A stretch of DNA of 42,759 nt from Arthrobacter sp. M4 (GTDB lineage: Bacteria; Actinomycetota; Actinomycetes; Actinomycetales; Micrococcaceae), in contig NZ_JAIWYX010000025.1 in the NCBI RefSeq assembly GCF_020251205.1, forward strand, positions 1-42,759, given 5' to 3'. The translations under genes were made by a program, and so were the position numbers. Under the pieces are notes generated by a model. It ran no database searches. It was not told the origin of the DNA and saw nothing but the letters and a program-made list of their open reading frames with translations. Position 1 is the first letter of the stretch; every line of letters begins with the position of its first letter. Of the stretch, positions 24,017 through 32,072 are shown piece after piece.

Positions 24017-24748
24017 ATGGGGAAGGCATCCCGACTTAAGGCTGCTAAAAGGGCATCCTCAGCGTCCGTGCCTGGCATCAGGATTCGGCCGGCCATTGCC
24101 GCGGATCAGGCCGTGATTGATGAACTGTTGGCGGCCGCGCATACCCGTTTGAATGGGTACATAGTCAAAGGCCTGACCGACCCGAACCGTGGCACCGGGT
24201 TCGGGTGGGCCATCCACAACAAAAACGAGTTTGCTCGCGCTCTCCAGACTGGGCCGGAAGAAGCCTCTTACAGTCTGACCACACTGCTGGTAGCGGAGAA
24301 CGACGCCAACGAAATTGTGGGGTGCGTCCATGCTGGCCCGGCCGAGCATGTCATGGATACGGCCTTGGCCAAGGTCCCACAACAGGATCAAATGAGCACG
24401 GCGATAGCCGCGTTTCTGGGCTTGGTAAAACTCCACGGGATCTCCGTCCGCCCTGACCACCGTGGACGGGGGATCGCCGCGGCGCTCCTGCGGCAGGTCA
24501 TAGGAAGCTACACCCGTGCAAAGCGGCTGCTGATGTATGGACAATTCAAGACCACAGAAGACCTTAGCGACTTCTACCGCGGTCAAGGGTTCCACGTCCC
24601 TACGGTCGGCACGTCGCTAAGCACGCGGGCCATCTTCCAGCCGAACGACGTCGTGTTGACCCACGAGCCCGGCTACAGGCTCTTCTACCGCGACCTAGCC
24701 CTGCCACGTGACACGTCGTGGGAACGTTCGGCGGGCGTCAGACGATGA
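24017..24748 (+). CDS. GNAT-family acetyltransferase with MGKASRLKA N-terminus
   Basis: 243 residues. A basic N-terminus MGKASRLKAAKR is joined to a GNAT domain; acetyl-CoA site in VRPDHRGRGIAAALLRQV, and a C-terminal strand pair ending in the YRGQGFHVPT block. Substrate is unknown. The same nine-residue start occurs on the unrelated protein at 40916-41197. Last but one gene of the transfer operon, ending in an ATGA overlap. Acetylation could modify a transfer protein, an antibiotic or a toxin; sequence does not say which. Confidence 0.85.
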   Translation: MGKASRLKAAKRASSASVPGIRIRPAIAADQAVIDELLAAAHTRLNGYIVKGLTDPNRGTGFGWAIHNKNEFARALQTGPEEASYSLTTLLVAENDANEIVGCVHAGPAEHVMDTALAKVPQQDQMSTAIAAFLGLVKLHGISVRPDHRGRGIAAALLRQVIGSYTRAKRLLMYGQFKTTEDLSDFYRGQGFHVPTVGTSLSTRAIFQPNDVVLTHEPGYRLFYRDLALPRDTSWERSAGVRR

Positions 24749-25305
24749 TGCAGCTGCTCGCCCAAGGCTGGGGACCGGAAAAGGTCATGGACCGGTACCT
24801 GCGATATGCCCGTGAGTTGGTGGACGCAGGAGTGACATTCCGTGCCATGAAACCAGCTGACAAACCAGAAGCCTGGTCCCTCATCAGCCGACACGTCACG
24901 ATGCCGTCTGAGTGGAAGATCGCGAAACACGAAGGCGGGATCCTCGCCCACGATCCTGGGGGAAAACTGATCGGAGCCCTGCTGATGAACGGCATGAGCT
25001 TTGATGGGCCGCAAGGGCCTCAGTTGATGGCGTCTATCCGGAGCGTGGTCGTGGACCCTGGCTGGCGAGGAAGAGGAGTTGGAGTAGTGACGCTGGGCAT
25101 GGCTGATCGGCCGTTCCACCCTCAGCGGCCGTCTTTCTACCTAGGCAACTGCGCCGAAGCCGATGCCCGGTTCTACCAAAGACTCGGATACACGGTGCTC
25201 CAACCCGGGGCAGAGTTTCCGCTCCCGCTTGGAGCCGAAACCATCAAAGTGAACATCACCAATCCGGACTACCCGTGCTTTTTCTTCCAAGAGCAAGACC
25301 ACTAG
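24745..25305 (+). CDS. Second GNAT-like acetyltransferase, coupled to the first
   Basis: 186 residues; ATG 24745 overlaps the stop of the first acetyltransferase by ATGA. The acetyl-CoA-binding block is SVVVDPGWRGRGVGVVTLG, then CAEADARFYQRLGYTVLQ near the end, as in GNAT enzymes. The N-terminal 40 residues differ from the first enzyme, so it is not a recent duplicate. It closes the transfer operon before a strong hairpin. Substrate unknown. Confidence 0.8.
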   Translation: MMQLLAQGWGPEKVMDRYLRYARELVDAGVTFRAMKPADKPEAWSLISRHVTMPSEWKIAKHEGGILAHDPGGKLIGALLMNGMSFDGPQGPQLMASIRSVVVDPGWRGRGVGVVTLGMADRPFHPQRPSFYLGNCAEADARFYQRLGYTVLQPGAEFPLPLGAETIKVNITNPDYPCFFFQEQDH

Positions 25306-25313
25306 GGAACGCA

Positions 25314-25353
25314 AGCAGAAGGCCCGGCACCATGTGGTGCCGGGCCTTCTGCT
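25314..25353. terminator. Strong hairpin closing the conjugation operon
   Basis: A perfect 19-bp stem, AGCAGAAGGCCCGGCACCA and its complement, with a TG loop. It lies nine bases after the last transfer gene and 21 bases from the end of the convergent mob operon, so it can serve both. The following T-run is weak. Confidence 0.85.
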
Positions 25354-25374
25354 CTTCTGAGCGGGGTGCGTTGG

Positions 25375-26484
25375 TCAGCGTCCCAGGTGTTGGCTCTTAG
25401 ACTGGGCCCGCTGTGCCGAGTTTGCCTTGACCTTGCGGGTGGGCTTGCCCGCCCCGGCTGCGGCGTGGGCGACAGGATACTTTTGCTGGGCCTGTCCGAA
25501 CTGCTTGGCGGCAATCCCCCGTTCCGGCGCTCCTGCCGCGCGCATCCGTGCCGCCTCAGCTTCCAGTCGGCTCGCGTTGTCGTAGGCCGACCCCGCCGTC
25601 ACAGCGGCCTTCTCCCCGGCCTTCTCGCGTCGCTCGGCGTCCTTGCGGACAGTGCCGGCTTCCTGGGCCTTCTCGGGATCCCCAACACCCTTCCAACGTT
25701 CCACCAGTTCACGGTCCAAACGGTCCTTCTCGGACTCCGACTTTTCGGCGTACTCCGGATCGTGGGCCATGGACCACGCCCGCGCCTCATCAAGATCTGT
25801 CCGGGAGGGCTCCTGAGCGTCCCTGTCCAACGCGTCGGCTTGGTCGTGGCCCCGGCCAGCTTCGCCGGACAGGTCCTTCGACTCGTCGTTCTTCGCCTCA
25901 GCCTGTCGGCGGGCTTCCGCGGCCAATGCCTCAGTCCGCTCGGCCCCGAGAACCGCCCGGTCGTAATCGCTCAAAAGATTGTGAAGCTTCTGAGCCTCCG
26001 GATAGAACTCCGGAATGTCGTTCTTCCACCCTTCCAGACGTGCCCAGCGCTGCGCCTGGGCGAGACGTTCCGGTGGTGTGTTCATGATGGTCTCCGTCTG
26101 CCGGTGACCTTCGCTCAGCAGACGCTCGGGGTCGATGCCGTACTGTTCGGCCGCGGCCAGGCGGATAGTCTCCTCGGCCTGCGCGGCCCGGGGGTCATGT
26201 TCTGCCCAAGCGTTGGCCACCTGATAGGCATCGCAGATATCCCGTACTGACGCCTCATCCCACCACTTCGGTTCCCGGGCAGGAGCCAGTGTAGCTACAG
26301 CGGTTTCACGCTCGGTGTTGAAAGCTTTCTGAACCAGCGCGGCCGTCCGGTCATCGGTACGGGCCTTATCTTCCAGATGTGCACGCCACGCACGGGCAAG
26401 CTCGCGCCCGACCTGTGCGCTGATGGCCATGCCATGTTGGAGGACTTCCTCCAACGGTGCATCAATGTCCACGTCTTCGCTCAT
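25375..26484 (-). CDS. Mobilisation accessory protein, helical and charged
   Basis: 369 residues; ATG 26484 overlaps the relaxase stop (TGATG). The protein is highly charged and Ala/Glu-rich with long predicted coiled coils (about 170-350), for example ARRQAEAKNDESKDLSGEAG. A conserved-looking middle around RDICDAYQVANAWAEHD lies at 80-105. No catalytic motif is recognised. Coupling to the relaxase argues for a relaxosome or processing partner. Confidence 0.8.
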   Translation of the reverse strand: MSEDVDIDAPLEEVLQHGMAISAQVGRELARAWRAHLEDKARTDDRTAALVQKAFNTERETAVATLAPAREPKWWDEASVRDICDAYQVANAWAEHDPRAAQAEETIRLAAAEQYGIDPERLLSEGHRQTETIMNTPPERLAQAQRWARLEGWKNDIPEFYPEAQKLHNLLSDYDRAVLGAERTEALAAEARRQAEAKNDESKDLSGEAGRGHDQADALDRDAQEPSRTDLDEARAWSMAHDPEYAEKSESEKDRLDRELVERWKGVGDPEKAQEAGTVRKDAERREKAGEKAAVTAGSAYDNASRLEAEAARMRAAGAPERGIAAKQFGQAQQKYPVAHAAAGAGKPTRKVKANSAQRAQSKSQHLGR

Positions 26485-28250
26485 CACAATCCCTTTCCTT
26501 CCTGGTGTCCGCGCTGCTGCTGCTGCGCCTTGTCCTGCCCAACATGTTTGGAAATACCGGGGATCCGGCCCCGTCGTTCAACCGGCGCTCCGGCCTGCTG
26601 ACGCTCGGCAAACATACGCGCCTCGATGGCCTTCTCCGGCACACCCTCCTCCCGCATCCGAGTCTCAATCCTTTGCAGCCGTGCCTCCCGGACCTGCGCG
26701 GCCGAGAGCCGAACCGGCTTCTCAATGGTCGCGACGGCACCTTCTGAAGGTGCCTGCGACGGCAACGGATTCACGCTCCTGTATCGGTCGTGAACCGAGT
26801 CCAAGTGAGTCCGCAGTTCCGTGCTCAATGACTCGGACCGCACCGCCCAGCCGTGGGCCTTGAAAGCACCCCCAAGATGCTCGCCCATGCTCGACCAAGC
26901 CCGGACCACTGCCACAGCTCCCGCACGGCGGGACTTGCTGATGGCAACGTGTGTGCAGAGATCCCCGTACACCAAGGACGGCTCCTGCACGGCCCGGGCC
27001 GGCTGTTCTGTCAGCTGGGAGTGCTTGGCGAAAATGGTTGCCGCCTCACGCAGATCCTTCGCCGCTTCGTCGCCGTCTTTACCTGCCGCAACTGCCCACG
27101 CCGAGAACAATCCGGCTCCCTCTCGGGCGATCCTGGCGTACGCCACCGGATCGTCTACCGAGACCTCCGAAACTGTGCGCAGGTAATGGCTCAGTTCCTC
27201 GAAGTACTGGGCCAGCTCGACGCCGGAAACCTCGCCCGGTTCTGGTGAAACGACGGGGCGGTTGCGGCGTGCTGCTTCCCATTCCGGAAGGGCCGCGGCC
27301 GGGGATTGTTCCGGCCAGCCCGCCCGCAAGGACGGCAAGGACAAATCTCCGCCGAGACGGCCGCCCCCGTACCAGATGGGTTTCTCACCGTGGACTGGTT
27401 TCAGGGCCACCGAGTAGCCGACGACTGCGCTCTTGCCGCCCTCGGCGTAACGCGGCCTGACCAACATTGAGTTGCCTCGTGCGCGCCGGACAAACTCACC
27501 CTCACTGCGTGCACCTGCCGTAGCGGCACGCAACTTCATGGCCAGCTCGTAGCGCGGCTGAACCTCGGGCATTTGCGCGTTGATCAGCTGCTCGCGGGCG
27601 GTGCGGTCCAGGAACTTCCACGGCACCATCAGCTCATCATTGGAACGCTGCTTCTCGTGGAGCGCGTAAGCGCGACGCCGTGCCAAGGCGTGCAGCTCGC
27701 CCTCGGCATAACCTGGGGTCTTCACGCCCTGGTTCAACAGCCGCAGTCCGTGACGCTTCTCAATCTCGCGGCACGCGGCCGAAGCACGCGGCCAGTCTTT
27801 GTCCGTTGCCCAACGCTTGCCGGACTCGGACACCATGGACACTGCAATGTGAACGTGATCGTTGCCGTTACTGCTCAACCCATGGCGGACGGCAACCCAG
27901 CGGTAATCCTCACCGTCAACGCCTTCAAACTTCATCTCGGTCAGGAACTCACGGACAGCACCTTCCCAGAAAACGTCATCCCGAACACCTTCTTTGGCAT
28001 CCAAGGAAAGGGACGCATGCCAGATGTGCTGGCGCTTCGAACCGCGGCCATAAACACGGTTCGGATGGTCCAGCTCGTAGCCCAGTGCGACGGCTTTGTG
28101 GTGGTCCAGCTCGGTACCCATATCGACAGTGGCCATCATTTCCGATGCACACACAACGTGCTGGTTGGTGTGTTCGTTGGAACGCCCAGGGCCAGCCAGA
28201 TAGACGGCGATCTTGACCGCGCCGGTTCCCTTGGTGATCTTGGCAAACAT
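26484..28250 (-). CDS. Relaxase (MobA/VirD2-like, MOBP-type)
   Basis: 588 residues. Relaxase features are in the first 140: a Tyr at residue 17 in AVYLAG, the HIWHASLSL block (H75, H78) and the metal-binding triad in VRHGLSSNGNDHVHIAVSM (H123, H132, H134) typical of MOBP enzymes. The enzyme nicks oriT and stays attached to the strand it leads into the recipient. The C-terminal 400 residues are helical and unassigned, ending in a basic, Gln-rich tail (DKAQQQQRGHQEGKG) that could be a transport signal. MobC precedes it with 3 bp between. Confidence 0.93.
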   Translation of the reverse strand: MFAKITKGTGAVKIAVYLAGPGRSNEHTNQHVVCASEMMATVDMGTELDHHKAVALGYELDHPNRVYGRGSKRQHIWHASLSLDAKEGVRDDVFWEGAVREFLTEMKFEGVDGEDYRWVAVRHGLSSNGNDHVHIAVSMVSESGKRWATDKDWPRASAACREIEKRHGLRLLNQGVKTPGYAEGELHALARRRAYALHEKQRSNDELMVPWKFLDRTAREQLINAQMPEVQPRYELAMKLRAATAGARSEGEFVRRARGNSMLVRPRYAEGGKSAVVGYSVALKPVHGEKPIWYGGGRLGGDLSLPSLRAGWPEQSPAAALPEWEAARRNRPVVSPEPGEVSGVELAQYFEELSHYLRTVSEVSVDDPVAYARIAREGAGLFSAWAVAAGKDGDEAAKDLREAATIFAKHSQLTEQPARAVQEPSLVYGDLCTHVAISKSRRAGAVAVVRAWSSMGEHLGGAFKAHGWAVRSESLSTELRTHLDSVHDRYRSVNPLPSQAPSEGAVATIEKPVRLSAAQVREARLQRIETRMREEGVPEKAIEARMFAERQQAGAPVERRGRIPGISKHVGQDKAQQQQRGHQEGKGL

Positions 28251-28253
28251 CGC

Positions 28254-28637
28254 TTAGAGCATCCCGCGCACGAGTGCGTCGATCTGGATCATCAGATCCT
28301 TTGCGTACCGGACGGCCGCGGCCGCATCGTCGGGAAACTCGCCCGTCGCATTCGCGTGCCTGGCGATCTGATTGATGTTCGACGCGCTGCGTCCCAGGAG
28401 CACGCGGATCCGCATCAGTTCATCAATGCTCTGCCGCTGCTCGGCAAGCCCGGAACCTCGGCCCATGGCCAACCCGGCTTCTACAAGGTAGCGGCTCAAC
28501 TTCATGCCATGAAGGAGCGCGGCAGCGTCTAGCTTCTCCCGCTCTTCGGCGTTCATCCGAAGCGGGTACTGCTTGTCCCGCTTGACCTCGGAGTGTGCAC
28601 GGCTGACTTGGACCTCTTGTCCAAAACCATCAGTCAC
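28254..28637 (-). CDS. mobC: MobC-like relaxosome protein
   Basis: 127 residues from GTG 28637, supported by a G-rich ribosome site; the frame stays open to 28670 without a better one. N-terminal DNA-binding segment QYPLRMNAEEREKLDAAALL and the MobC signature LLGRSASNINQIARHANATG. MobC proteins bind near nic, open the origin and recruit the relaxase. Its start faces the inverted-repeat cluster at 28684-28785, the expected place for oriT. Confidence 0.88.
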   Translation of the reverse strand: MTDGFGQEVQVSRAHSEVKRDKQYPLRMNAEEREKLDAAALLHGMKLSRYLVEAGLAMGRGSGLAEQRQSIDELMRIRVLLGRSASNINQIARHANATGEFPDDAAAAVRYAKDLMIQIDALVRGML

Positions 28638-28683
28638 AGCACACCCCCCCATGCCAGCGCAGCGACCCACACCATGTGGGACC

Positions 28684-28785
28684 CAGACACCAGTCTGGCA
28701 TCATTCCGGCAGGAATCAAGTCAAATGCGTATGCATTTGGATAACTTGCACCGCCGACGGCGGCAGCATTGGTTTTCGAAACCTT
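28684..28785. other. Probable origin of transfer (oriT)
   Basis: Four small inverted repeats lie in a row in the gap between mobC and the next gene: CAGAC/GTCTG (28684-28697), CAAATGC/GCATTTG around GTAT (28722-28739), CCGCC/GGCGG (28752-28764) and GGTTT/AAACC (28773-28785). Such arrays next to mobC usually mark oriT. The bases GGATAACTTGC after the second dyad could hold nic, but the position is a guess. Confidence 0.65.
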
Positions 28786-28840
28786 CGTTCCCGGCGTGTA
28801 AAACCGACAGGCACATGTGCTGCCAAACTACGATGGGGCC

Positions 28841-29176
28841 ATGGACATTGAGAGCATCGAACAGGCAGCCGCGGCCAAGCTGGACGCTGACCGCAACGCA
28901 CGCATCAGCTTCATTCGCGAGATCGCGCAAGCCTCGGTTAAGTATCGCGCAGCACGCGAGAACCTGACGGCCGCTGAAGCGGAACTGGGACAGCTGCACC
29001 GCGCAGCTCGGACTCACGGCTGGAGTGACAAGGACCTCAAAGACTTCGGCATCGAACCGAACCCAAAGAACCTGGGCGGCCGTCCCCGACAGAAGCCCGA
29101 GCGCCGCGCACCCAATCGGGACACGAACGGCAACAGCGTCGCCGGTATAGAAATTCCTGGGCGCGACGAACAGTAA
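28841..29176 (+). CDS. Small coiled-coil protein next to oriT
   Basis: 111 residues from ATG 28841. A GTG at 28817 is in frame; neither has a strong ribosome site, while TACGAT at 28829-28834 could serve as a -10 for a near-leaderless transcript. The first 75 residues are helical with a heptad-like pattern (ARISFIREIAQASVKYRAAR), then a basic tail with KNLGGRPRQKPERR. The GGRPR stretch resembles an AT-hook-like minor-groove motif. Divergent from mobC and beside oriT, it may be a relaxosome or leading-region DNA-binding protein (inference). Confidence 0.65.
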   Translation: MDIESIEQAAAAKLDADRNARISFIREIAQASVKYRAARENLTAAEAELGQLHRAARTHGWSDKDLKDFGIEPNPKNLGGRPRQKPERRAPNRDTNGNSVAGIEIPGRDEQ

Positions 29177-29651
29177 ACCCCTCGCCCACAGGTGCACGGC
29201 AAAAGCTATTTCCTTCGGGCTTTTCCCGCACACAAGTGGACGACGGGACCCACTAACCGCCTGCACACAACCACCACGTCACTGCCCGCTCATTCGTCAC
29301 CCAAATCGGGCGGTGGTCGTGCACAGCCTCCATCCGAACGACTCAGGGAAAGCCGGGCAGGTTCCCCATGGTCCAAGCCTGGCGCCGCCGACTCCCCCGC
29401 CGCCGTGGCCAGGTTTCTTTCAGCCGGGACAACACACACCTGGTGCGCGGGGCCGGGCTCCGGCAGGCACAGGAACCATGACGCCGCGGCCGGGTCCTAA
29501 GGCGCTCAGGGGGCTACCGCTGGGGTCACGGGCGGCGATTACCACAGCTGGCTACGGCGACCATCACCACCCCGTAACGAGACCCGCGTGAGCCAAGCAA
29601 TGGCAAGACAAGGTCTTCACCAGAAACGACAGGAAGTTTGGGGACTCAACC
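29177..29651. other. Non-coding stretch containing repeat copy C
   Basis: Longest gene-free stretch in the centre of the plasmid. It holds repeat copy C at 29361-29571 and, for the next gene, GGGGA at 29640-29644. Nothing else recognisable in 29177-29360. Confidence 0.7.
29361..29571 (-). repeat. Dispersed repeat copy C (inverted relative to A and B)
   Basis: Reverse complement aligns with copies A (40655-40864) and B (about 42664-42745 plus 1-148). In its own orientation the first 120 bases match B, including GTAGCCAGCTG and GACCCGGCCGCGGCGTCATG, while the last 75, from about GTTGTCCCGGCTGAAAGAAA, match A. C therefore looks mosaic. It contains no convincing gene. Confidence 0.88.
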
Positions 29652-30062
29652 ATGACGTTCAACGCAGCAACAGCCCAGATTCGCAACGGCCACCTCATGG
29701 TCCGTGATGCACGCGAATGGGATGCCCTAGCACTGGCCTTGAGCAACGCCTACCACGGCAAAGATGACGAGCTCATCGAGCAGCTGCGGCCCTCGTTCGT
29801 ACAGTCCTGGCGGACGGTAACCACCTATGTCCTCCGGGACACCTTCGACGCTGCCGACATCACCGTGACAGCTCCGGAACACTCGTGGGGAATCGCAACC
29901 CTATCCGCGCACGGAAGAAGATGTGAACCGCTACTGTGCGAGGTGGAGGACACTGACGATGGACGGGCCGAGGCCGCCGTGTACGGCGGCCTACGACTAC
30001 TCACCTTCGAAGAAACCATGACCGCATACACGACGTGCCTACGCCGACTAATGCAGCCCTAA
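29652..30062 (+). CDS. Unknown protein beside repeat C
   Basis: 136 residues; ATG 29652 has GGGGA seven bases upstream. Predicted soluble and alpha+beta (REWDALALALSNAYHGKDDE near 20, later EEDT-like acidic strands and LRLLTFEETMTAYTTCLRRL at the end). No family is recognised. The gene starts on the same side of the repeat as the minus-strand genes beside copies A and B, so the repeat is flanked by a divergent gene in all three cases. Confidence 0.65.
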   Translation: MTFNAATAQIRNGHLMVRDAREWDALALALSNAYHGKDDELIEQLRPSFVQSWRTVTTYVLRDTFDAADITVTAPEHSWGIATLSAHGRRCEPLLCEVEDTDDGRAEAAVYGGLRLLTFEETMTAYTTCLRRLMQP

Positions 30063-30076
30063 GAGAGGTAGCAGGC

Positions 30077-30394
30077 ATGGTGAGCATGTTCGAGTCACGG
30101 AGGACCTTCGAGATGAACGGAACCGTGTACGAGCACGCCGATAGGCGGGCCGACTTCACTGGCCAGACCGTCCGCAGATTCACCTACGGCGAAGAACCCC
30201 AGGTGATCGCCCAGGTTCCCCTGGTCAACGGCGACACCCTCGAAATCCACGGGTACGCAACACACTGGACCCAGGACGAGGTTGATGTCGCCTGGACCGA
30301 CGACGGCGGCAGCCAATACACCTGCTGGGTACCAGCCAAGGATGTCCGTCGGCCCGCGGCCGGCGAATGGCACGGCCACTATCTCCCTCACTGA
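30077..30394 (+). CDS. Unknown small protein
   Basis: 105 residues from ATG 30077, with AGAGAGGTAG upstream; frame is open to 30035. It appears beta-rich (VPLVNGDTLEIHGYATHWTQ and DEVDVAWTDDGGSQYTCWV), consistent with a small barrel or SH3-like fold. Follows the previous gene by 14 bases and is probably cotranscribed. No homologous family recognised. Confidence 0.6.
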   Translation: MVSMFESRRTFEMNGTVYEHADRRADFTGQTVRRFTYGEEPQVIAQVPLVNGDTLEIHGYATHWTQDEVDVAWTDDGGSQYTCWVPAKDVRRPAAGEWHGHYLPH

Positions 30395-30503
30395 GTCATC
30401 CCGAACAGGAGAGGGCAACGTCGCGTAGCCTTAGGCCGTAAACCTCCGCTTGGTCGCCAGCCGTCCTAAAGCGGATTGCGGCCGACAAGAGACAGGTGCC
30501 TAG

Positions 30504-30863
30504 ATGATCCCGACAAAGCCTTCCAGCAAAGACGCGGTTGCCTGCGTGGGGGAACTCGTGGCTGGAATGTTCGTCGGATGCTCCCGCACTCCGCAGCGGT
30601 TTGTTGTGGGCATCGCTGACAAAGGCTTAGGCCTCGGTCAGGTGGAGGATGCCGATAAACCATCAGTGAAAGTATGCGGCGTGTGCTCACGCCATCTTGA
30701 AAGTCTGATTGCTTCCATGCGCAGCTCAGCCCCGGAATCACATCGCACTGAGCCCATGGTTTTCACCGTCAAGGAACTTCTGACCGTATGGGAGGACTTC
30801 TTTGAGGATTTGTACAACACTTTGGGCGGCGGCGAGTGGGATGAGGATATCCAGCGACGCTGA
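30504..30863 (+). CDS. Unknown small protein
   Basis: 119 residues; AGGTG six bases before ATG 30504. Features include three cysteines (CVGELVAGMFVGC, then VCGVCSRHLESL) that could form a small metal site and an acidic C-terminus (TVWEDFFEDLYNTLGGGEWDED). Unrelated to neighbours. It converges with the recombinase gene. Confidence 0.55.
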   Translation: MIPTKPSSKDAVACVGELVAGMFVGCSRTPQRFVVGIADKGLGLGQVEDADKPSVKVCGVCSRHLESLIASMRSSAPESHRTEPMVFTVKELLTVWEDFFEDLYNTLGGGEWDEDIQRR

Positions 30864-30880
30864 TCCAGTAGAGGTGACTG

Positions 30881-31441
30881 TCAGGTCTCCCCACGTTCAA
30901 GGGCCCGCGCTACGGCCATGCGGCTCACGCCCAGGGCCTTTCCGATCTGTGTCTTGTTCTTCCCTTGCTGGTGGAGCAGGAGAGCGGCTTGTAGCCGTTC
31001 CGGTGTCATGACTGTAGGGCGTCCGCCAACGCGGCCCTGGGACCGGGCATGCGCGAGGCCGGCCATGGTGTTCTCCCTGATGGTGTCGATGCGCAACTGC
31101 GCGAACACGGCCACGATGCCGTAGAACGCCTTGCCCATCGGAGTGGTGGTATCGACCTCAGGTTCTGTCAGGGATCGGATGTTGATGCCGCGCTCTGCCA
31201 GCTCGCTAATGAGCTGGAACAGGTGCCACTCCCCCGACACCCTGTCGAGTCGGTGGACCAGAAGTGTGTCGCCGTCCCGCATGTAGTCCAGACATGCAAC
31301 CCATCGGGGCCTGTCTCGGATTCTGCTGGAGTCCCCGTGGTCAGTGAATACCCTCGATGCTCCTGCAGCTTTGAGGGCGTGCTCCTGGTATTGCGGGTCC
31401 TGGTCTCGGGTGGACACTCTGGCGTAGCCGATGACGTTCAA
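30881..31441 (-). CDS. Serine recombinase (resolvase/invertase family), plasmid-borne
   Basis: 186 residues from TTG 31441 (MNVIGYARVST), chosen because GAGAGGAG at 31449-31456 lies at the right distance; longer in-frame starts are upstream without one. Catalytic serine in YARVSTRDQ, the VHRLDRVSG block and TIRENTMAGLAHARSQGRVG hinge are conserved. A C-terminal helix-turn-helix is QGKNKTQIGKALGVSRMAVA. It differs strongly from TnpR (5529-6101) and is outside the transposon. Likely job: resolving plasmid multimers or moving or inverting the neighbouring segment. Confidence 0.9.
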   Translation of the reverse strand: MNVIGYARVSTRDQDPQYQEHALKAAGASRVFTDHGDSSRIRDRPRWVACLDYMRDGDTLLVHRLDRVSGEWHLFQLISELAERGINIRSLTEPEVDTTTPMGKAFYGIVAVFAQLRIDTIRENTMAGLAHARSQGRVGGRPTVMTPERLQAALLLHQQGKNKTQIGKALGVSRMAVARALERGET

Positions 31442-31663
31442 TGTGCGGCTCCTCTCTGCCCACAAACCTAGCGGCCACGGAAACGGGCAAAACCGTTTCG
31501 TGCAACGGTTTCGTGCGCTCTGTGGTGGGCGTGTCGCGGCCCGGGCGCGCAGCGCACGGAATCCGCCGTTACTTTGCACACCAAGAGACGACTTTGGGCT
31601 GTGGCCGCGCAGTACGCTTGGCTCTAGAGGCCCGGGCGGCAAAGCACTAGGGGGTTGAAGGGT
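31442..31663. promoter_or_regulatory. Gap upstream of the recombinase, possible recombination site
   Basis: It contains a perfect inverted repeat AAACCGTT-TCGTGC-AACGGTTT (31490-31511), and GTTTCGTGC twice (31495-31503 and 31508-31516). Dyads upstream of a serine recombinase gene often form its crossover site; it may equally be an operator. Confidence 0.45.
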
Positions 31664-31846
31664 ATGCAGCTCACTGCGCGTATCAAAGAGGCAACGGACG
31701 GCCGGATCACATTGCGGGTTGAAGAGCTTCCAGAGTTGATCGTTCATGTCCGGACCATCCTGGAAATTCCCGACGCCATAGGCGACGCAGCCGCGCAGCT
31801 CACGGACCGGGACAAGAAGGACTTCGAAGTCGAACTCCACTTCTAG
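31664..31846 (+). CDS. Solitary HicB-like small protein
   Basis: 60 residues from ATG 31664 (TTG 31655 is another option); AGGGGG lies ten bases upstream. The pattern MQLTARIKEATDGRITLRVE and ELPELIVHVRTILEIPDAIG matches the N-terminal HicB/partial RNase H-like fold. No HicA gene is adjacent and the C-terminal DNA-binding part is missing, so it is an orphan or an antitoxin-like regulator. Beside the recombinase and upstream of the restriction genes. Confidence 0.65.
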   Translation: MQLTARIKEATDGRITLRVEELPELIVHVRTILEIPDAIGDAAAQLTDRDKKDFEVELHF

Positions 31847-32012
31847 ACGGCAATTCGCCCCCGCGCTGTATCGGCCCCTTATCGGTCACGAGCCTGCTCC
31901 TTCATTTCCGCGGTCCCGGCTGCACAGGCCTAGGGCTATGACACGCATCTGGCACGGCGCGTGGGCCGGGGTATCAAGCCCGGGCTAGTAGTCTTGTCTC
32001 GGACTCAAAGCG

Positions 32013-32025
32013 TGCATTTGATGCA
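32013..32025. promoter_or_regulatory. Perfect dyad TGCAT-TTG-ATGCA upstream of the methyltransferase
   Basis: A 13-bp palindrome with a 3-bp centre 48 bases before the GTG start, in the 226-bp gap 31847-32072. It could be an operator for a controller of the restriction genes. No controller protein was found nearby. Confidence 0.4.
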
Positions 32026-32072
32026 TCTCGTTTTGGGTCCTCGGTGTTGATCTAGACGGAATCAGGGTTCAG

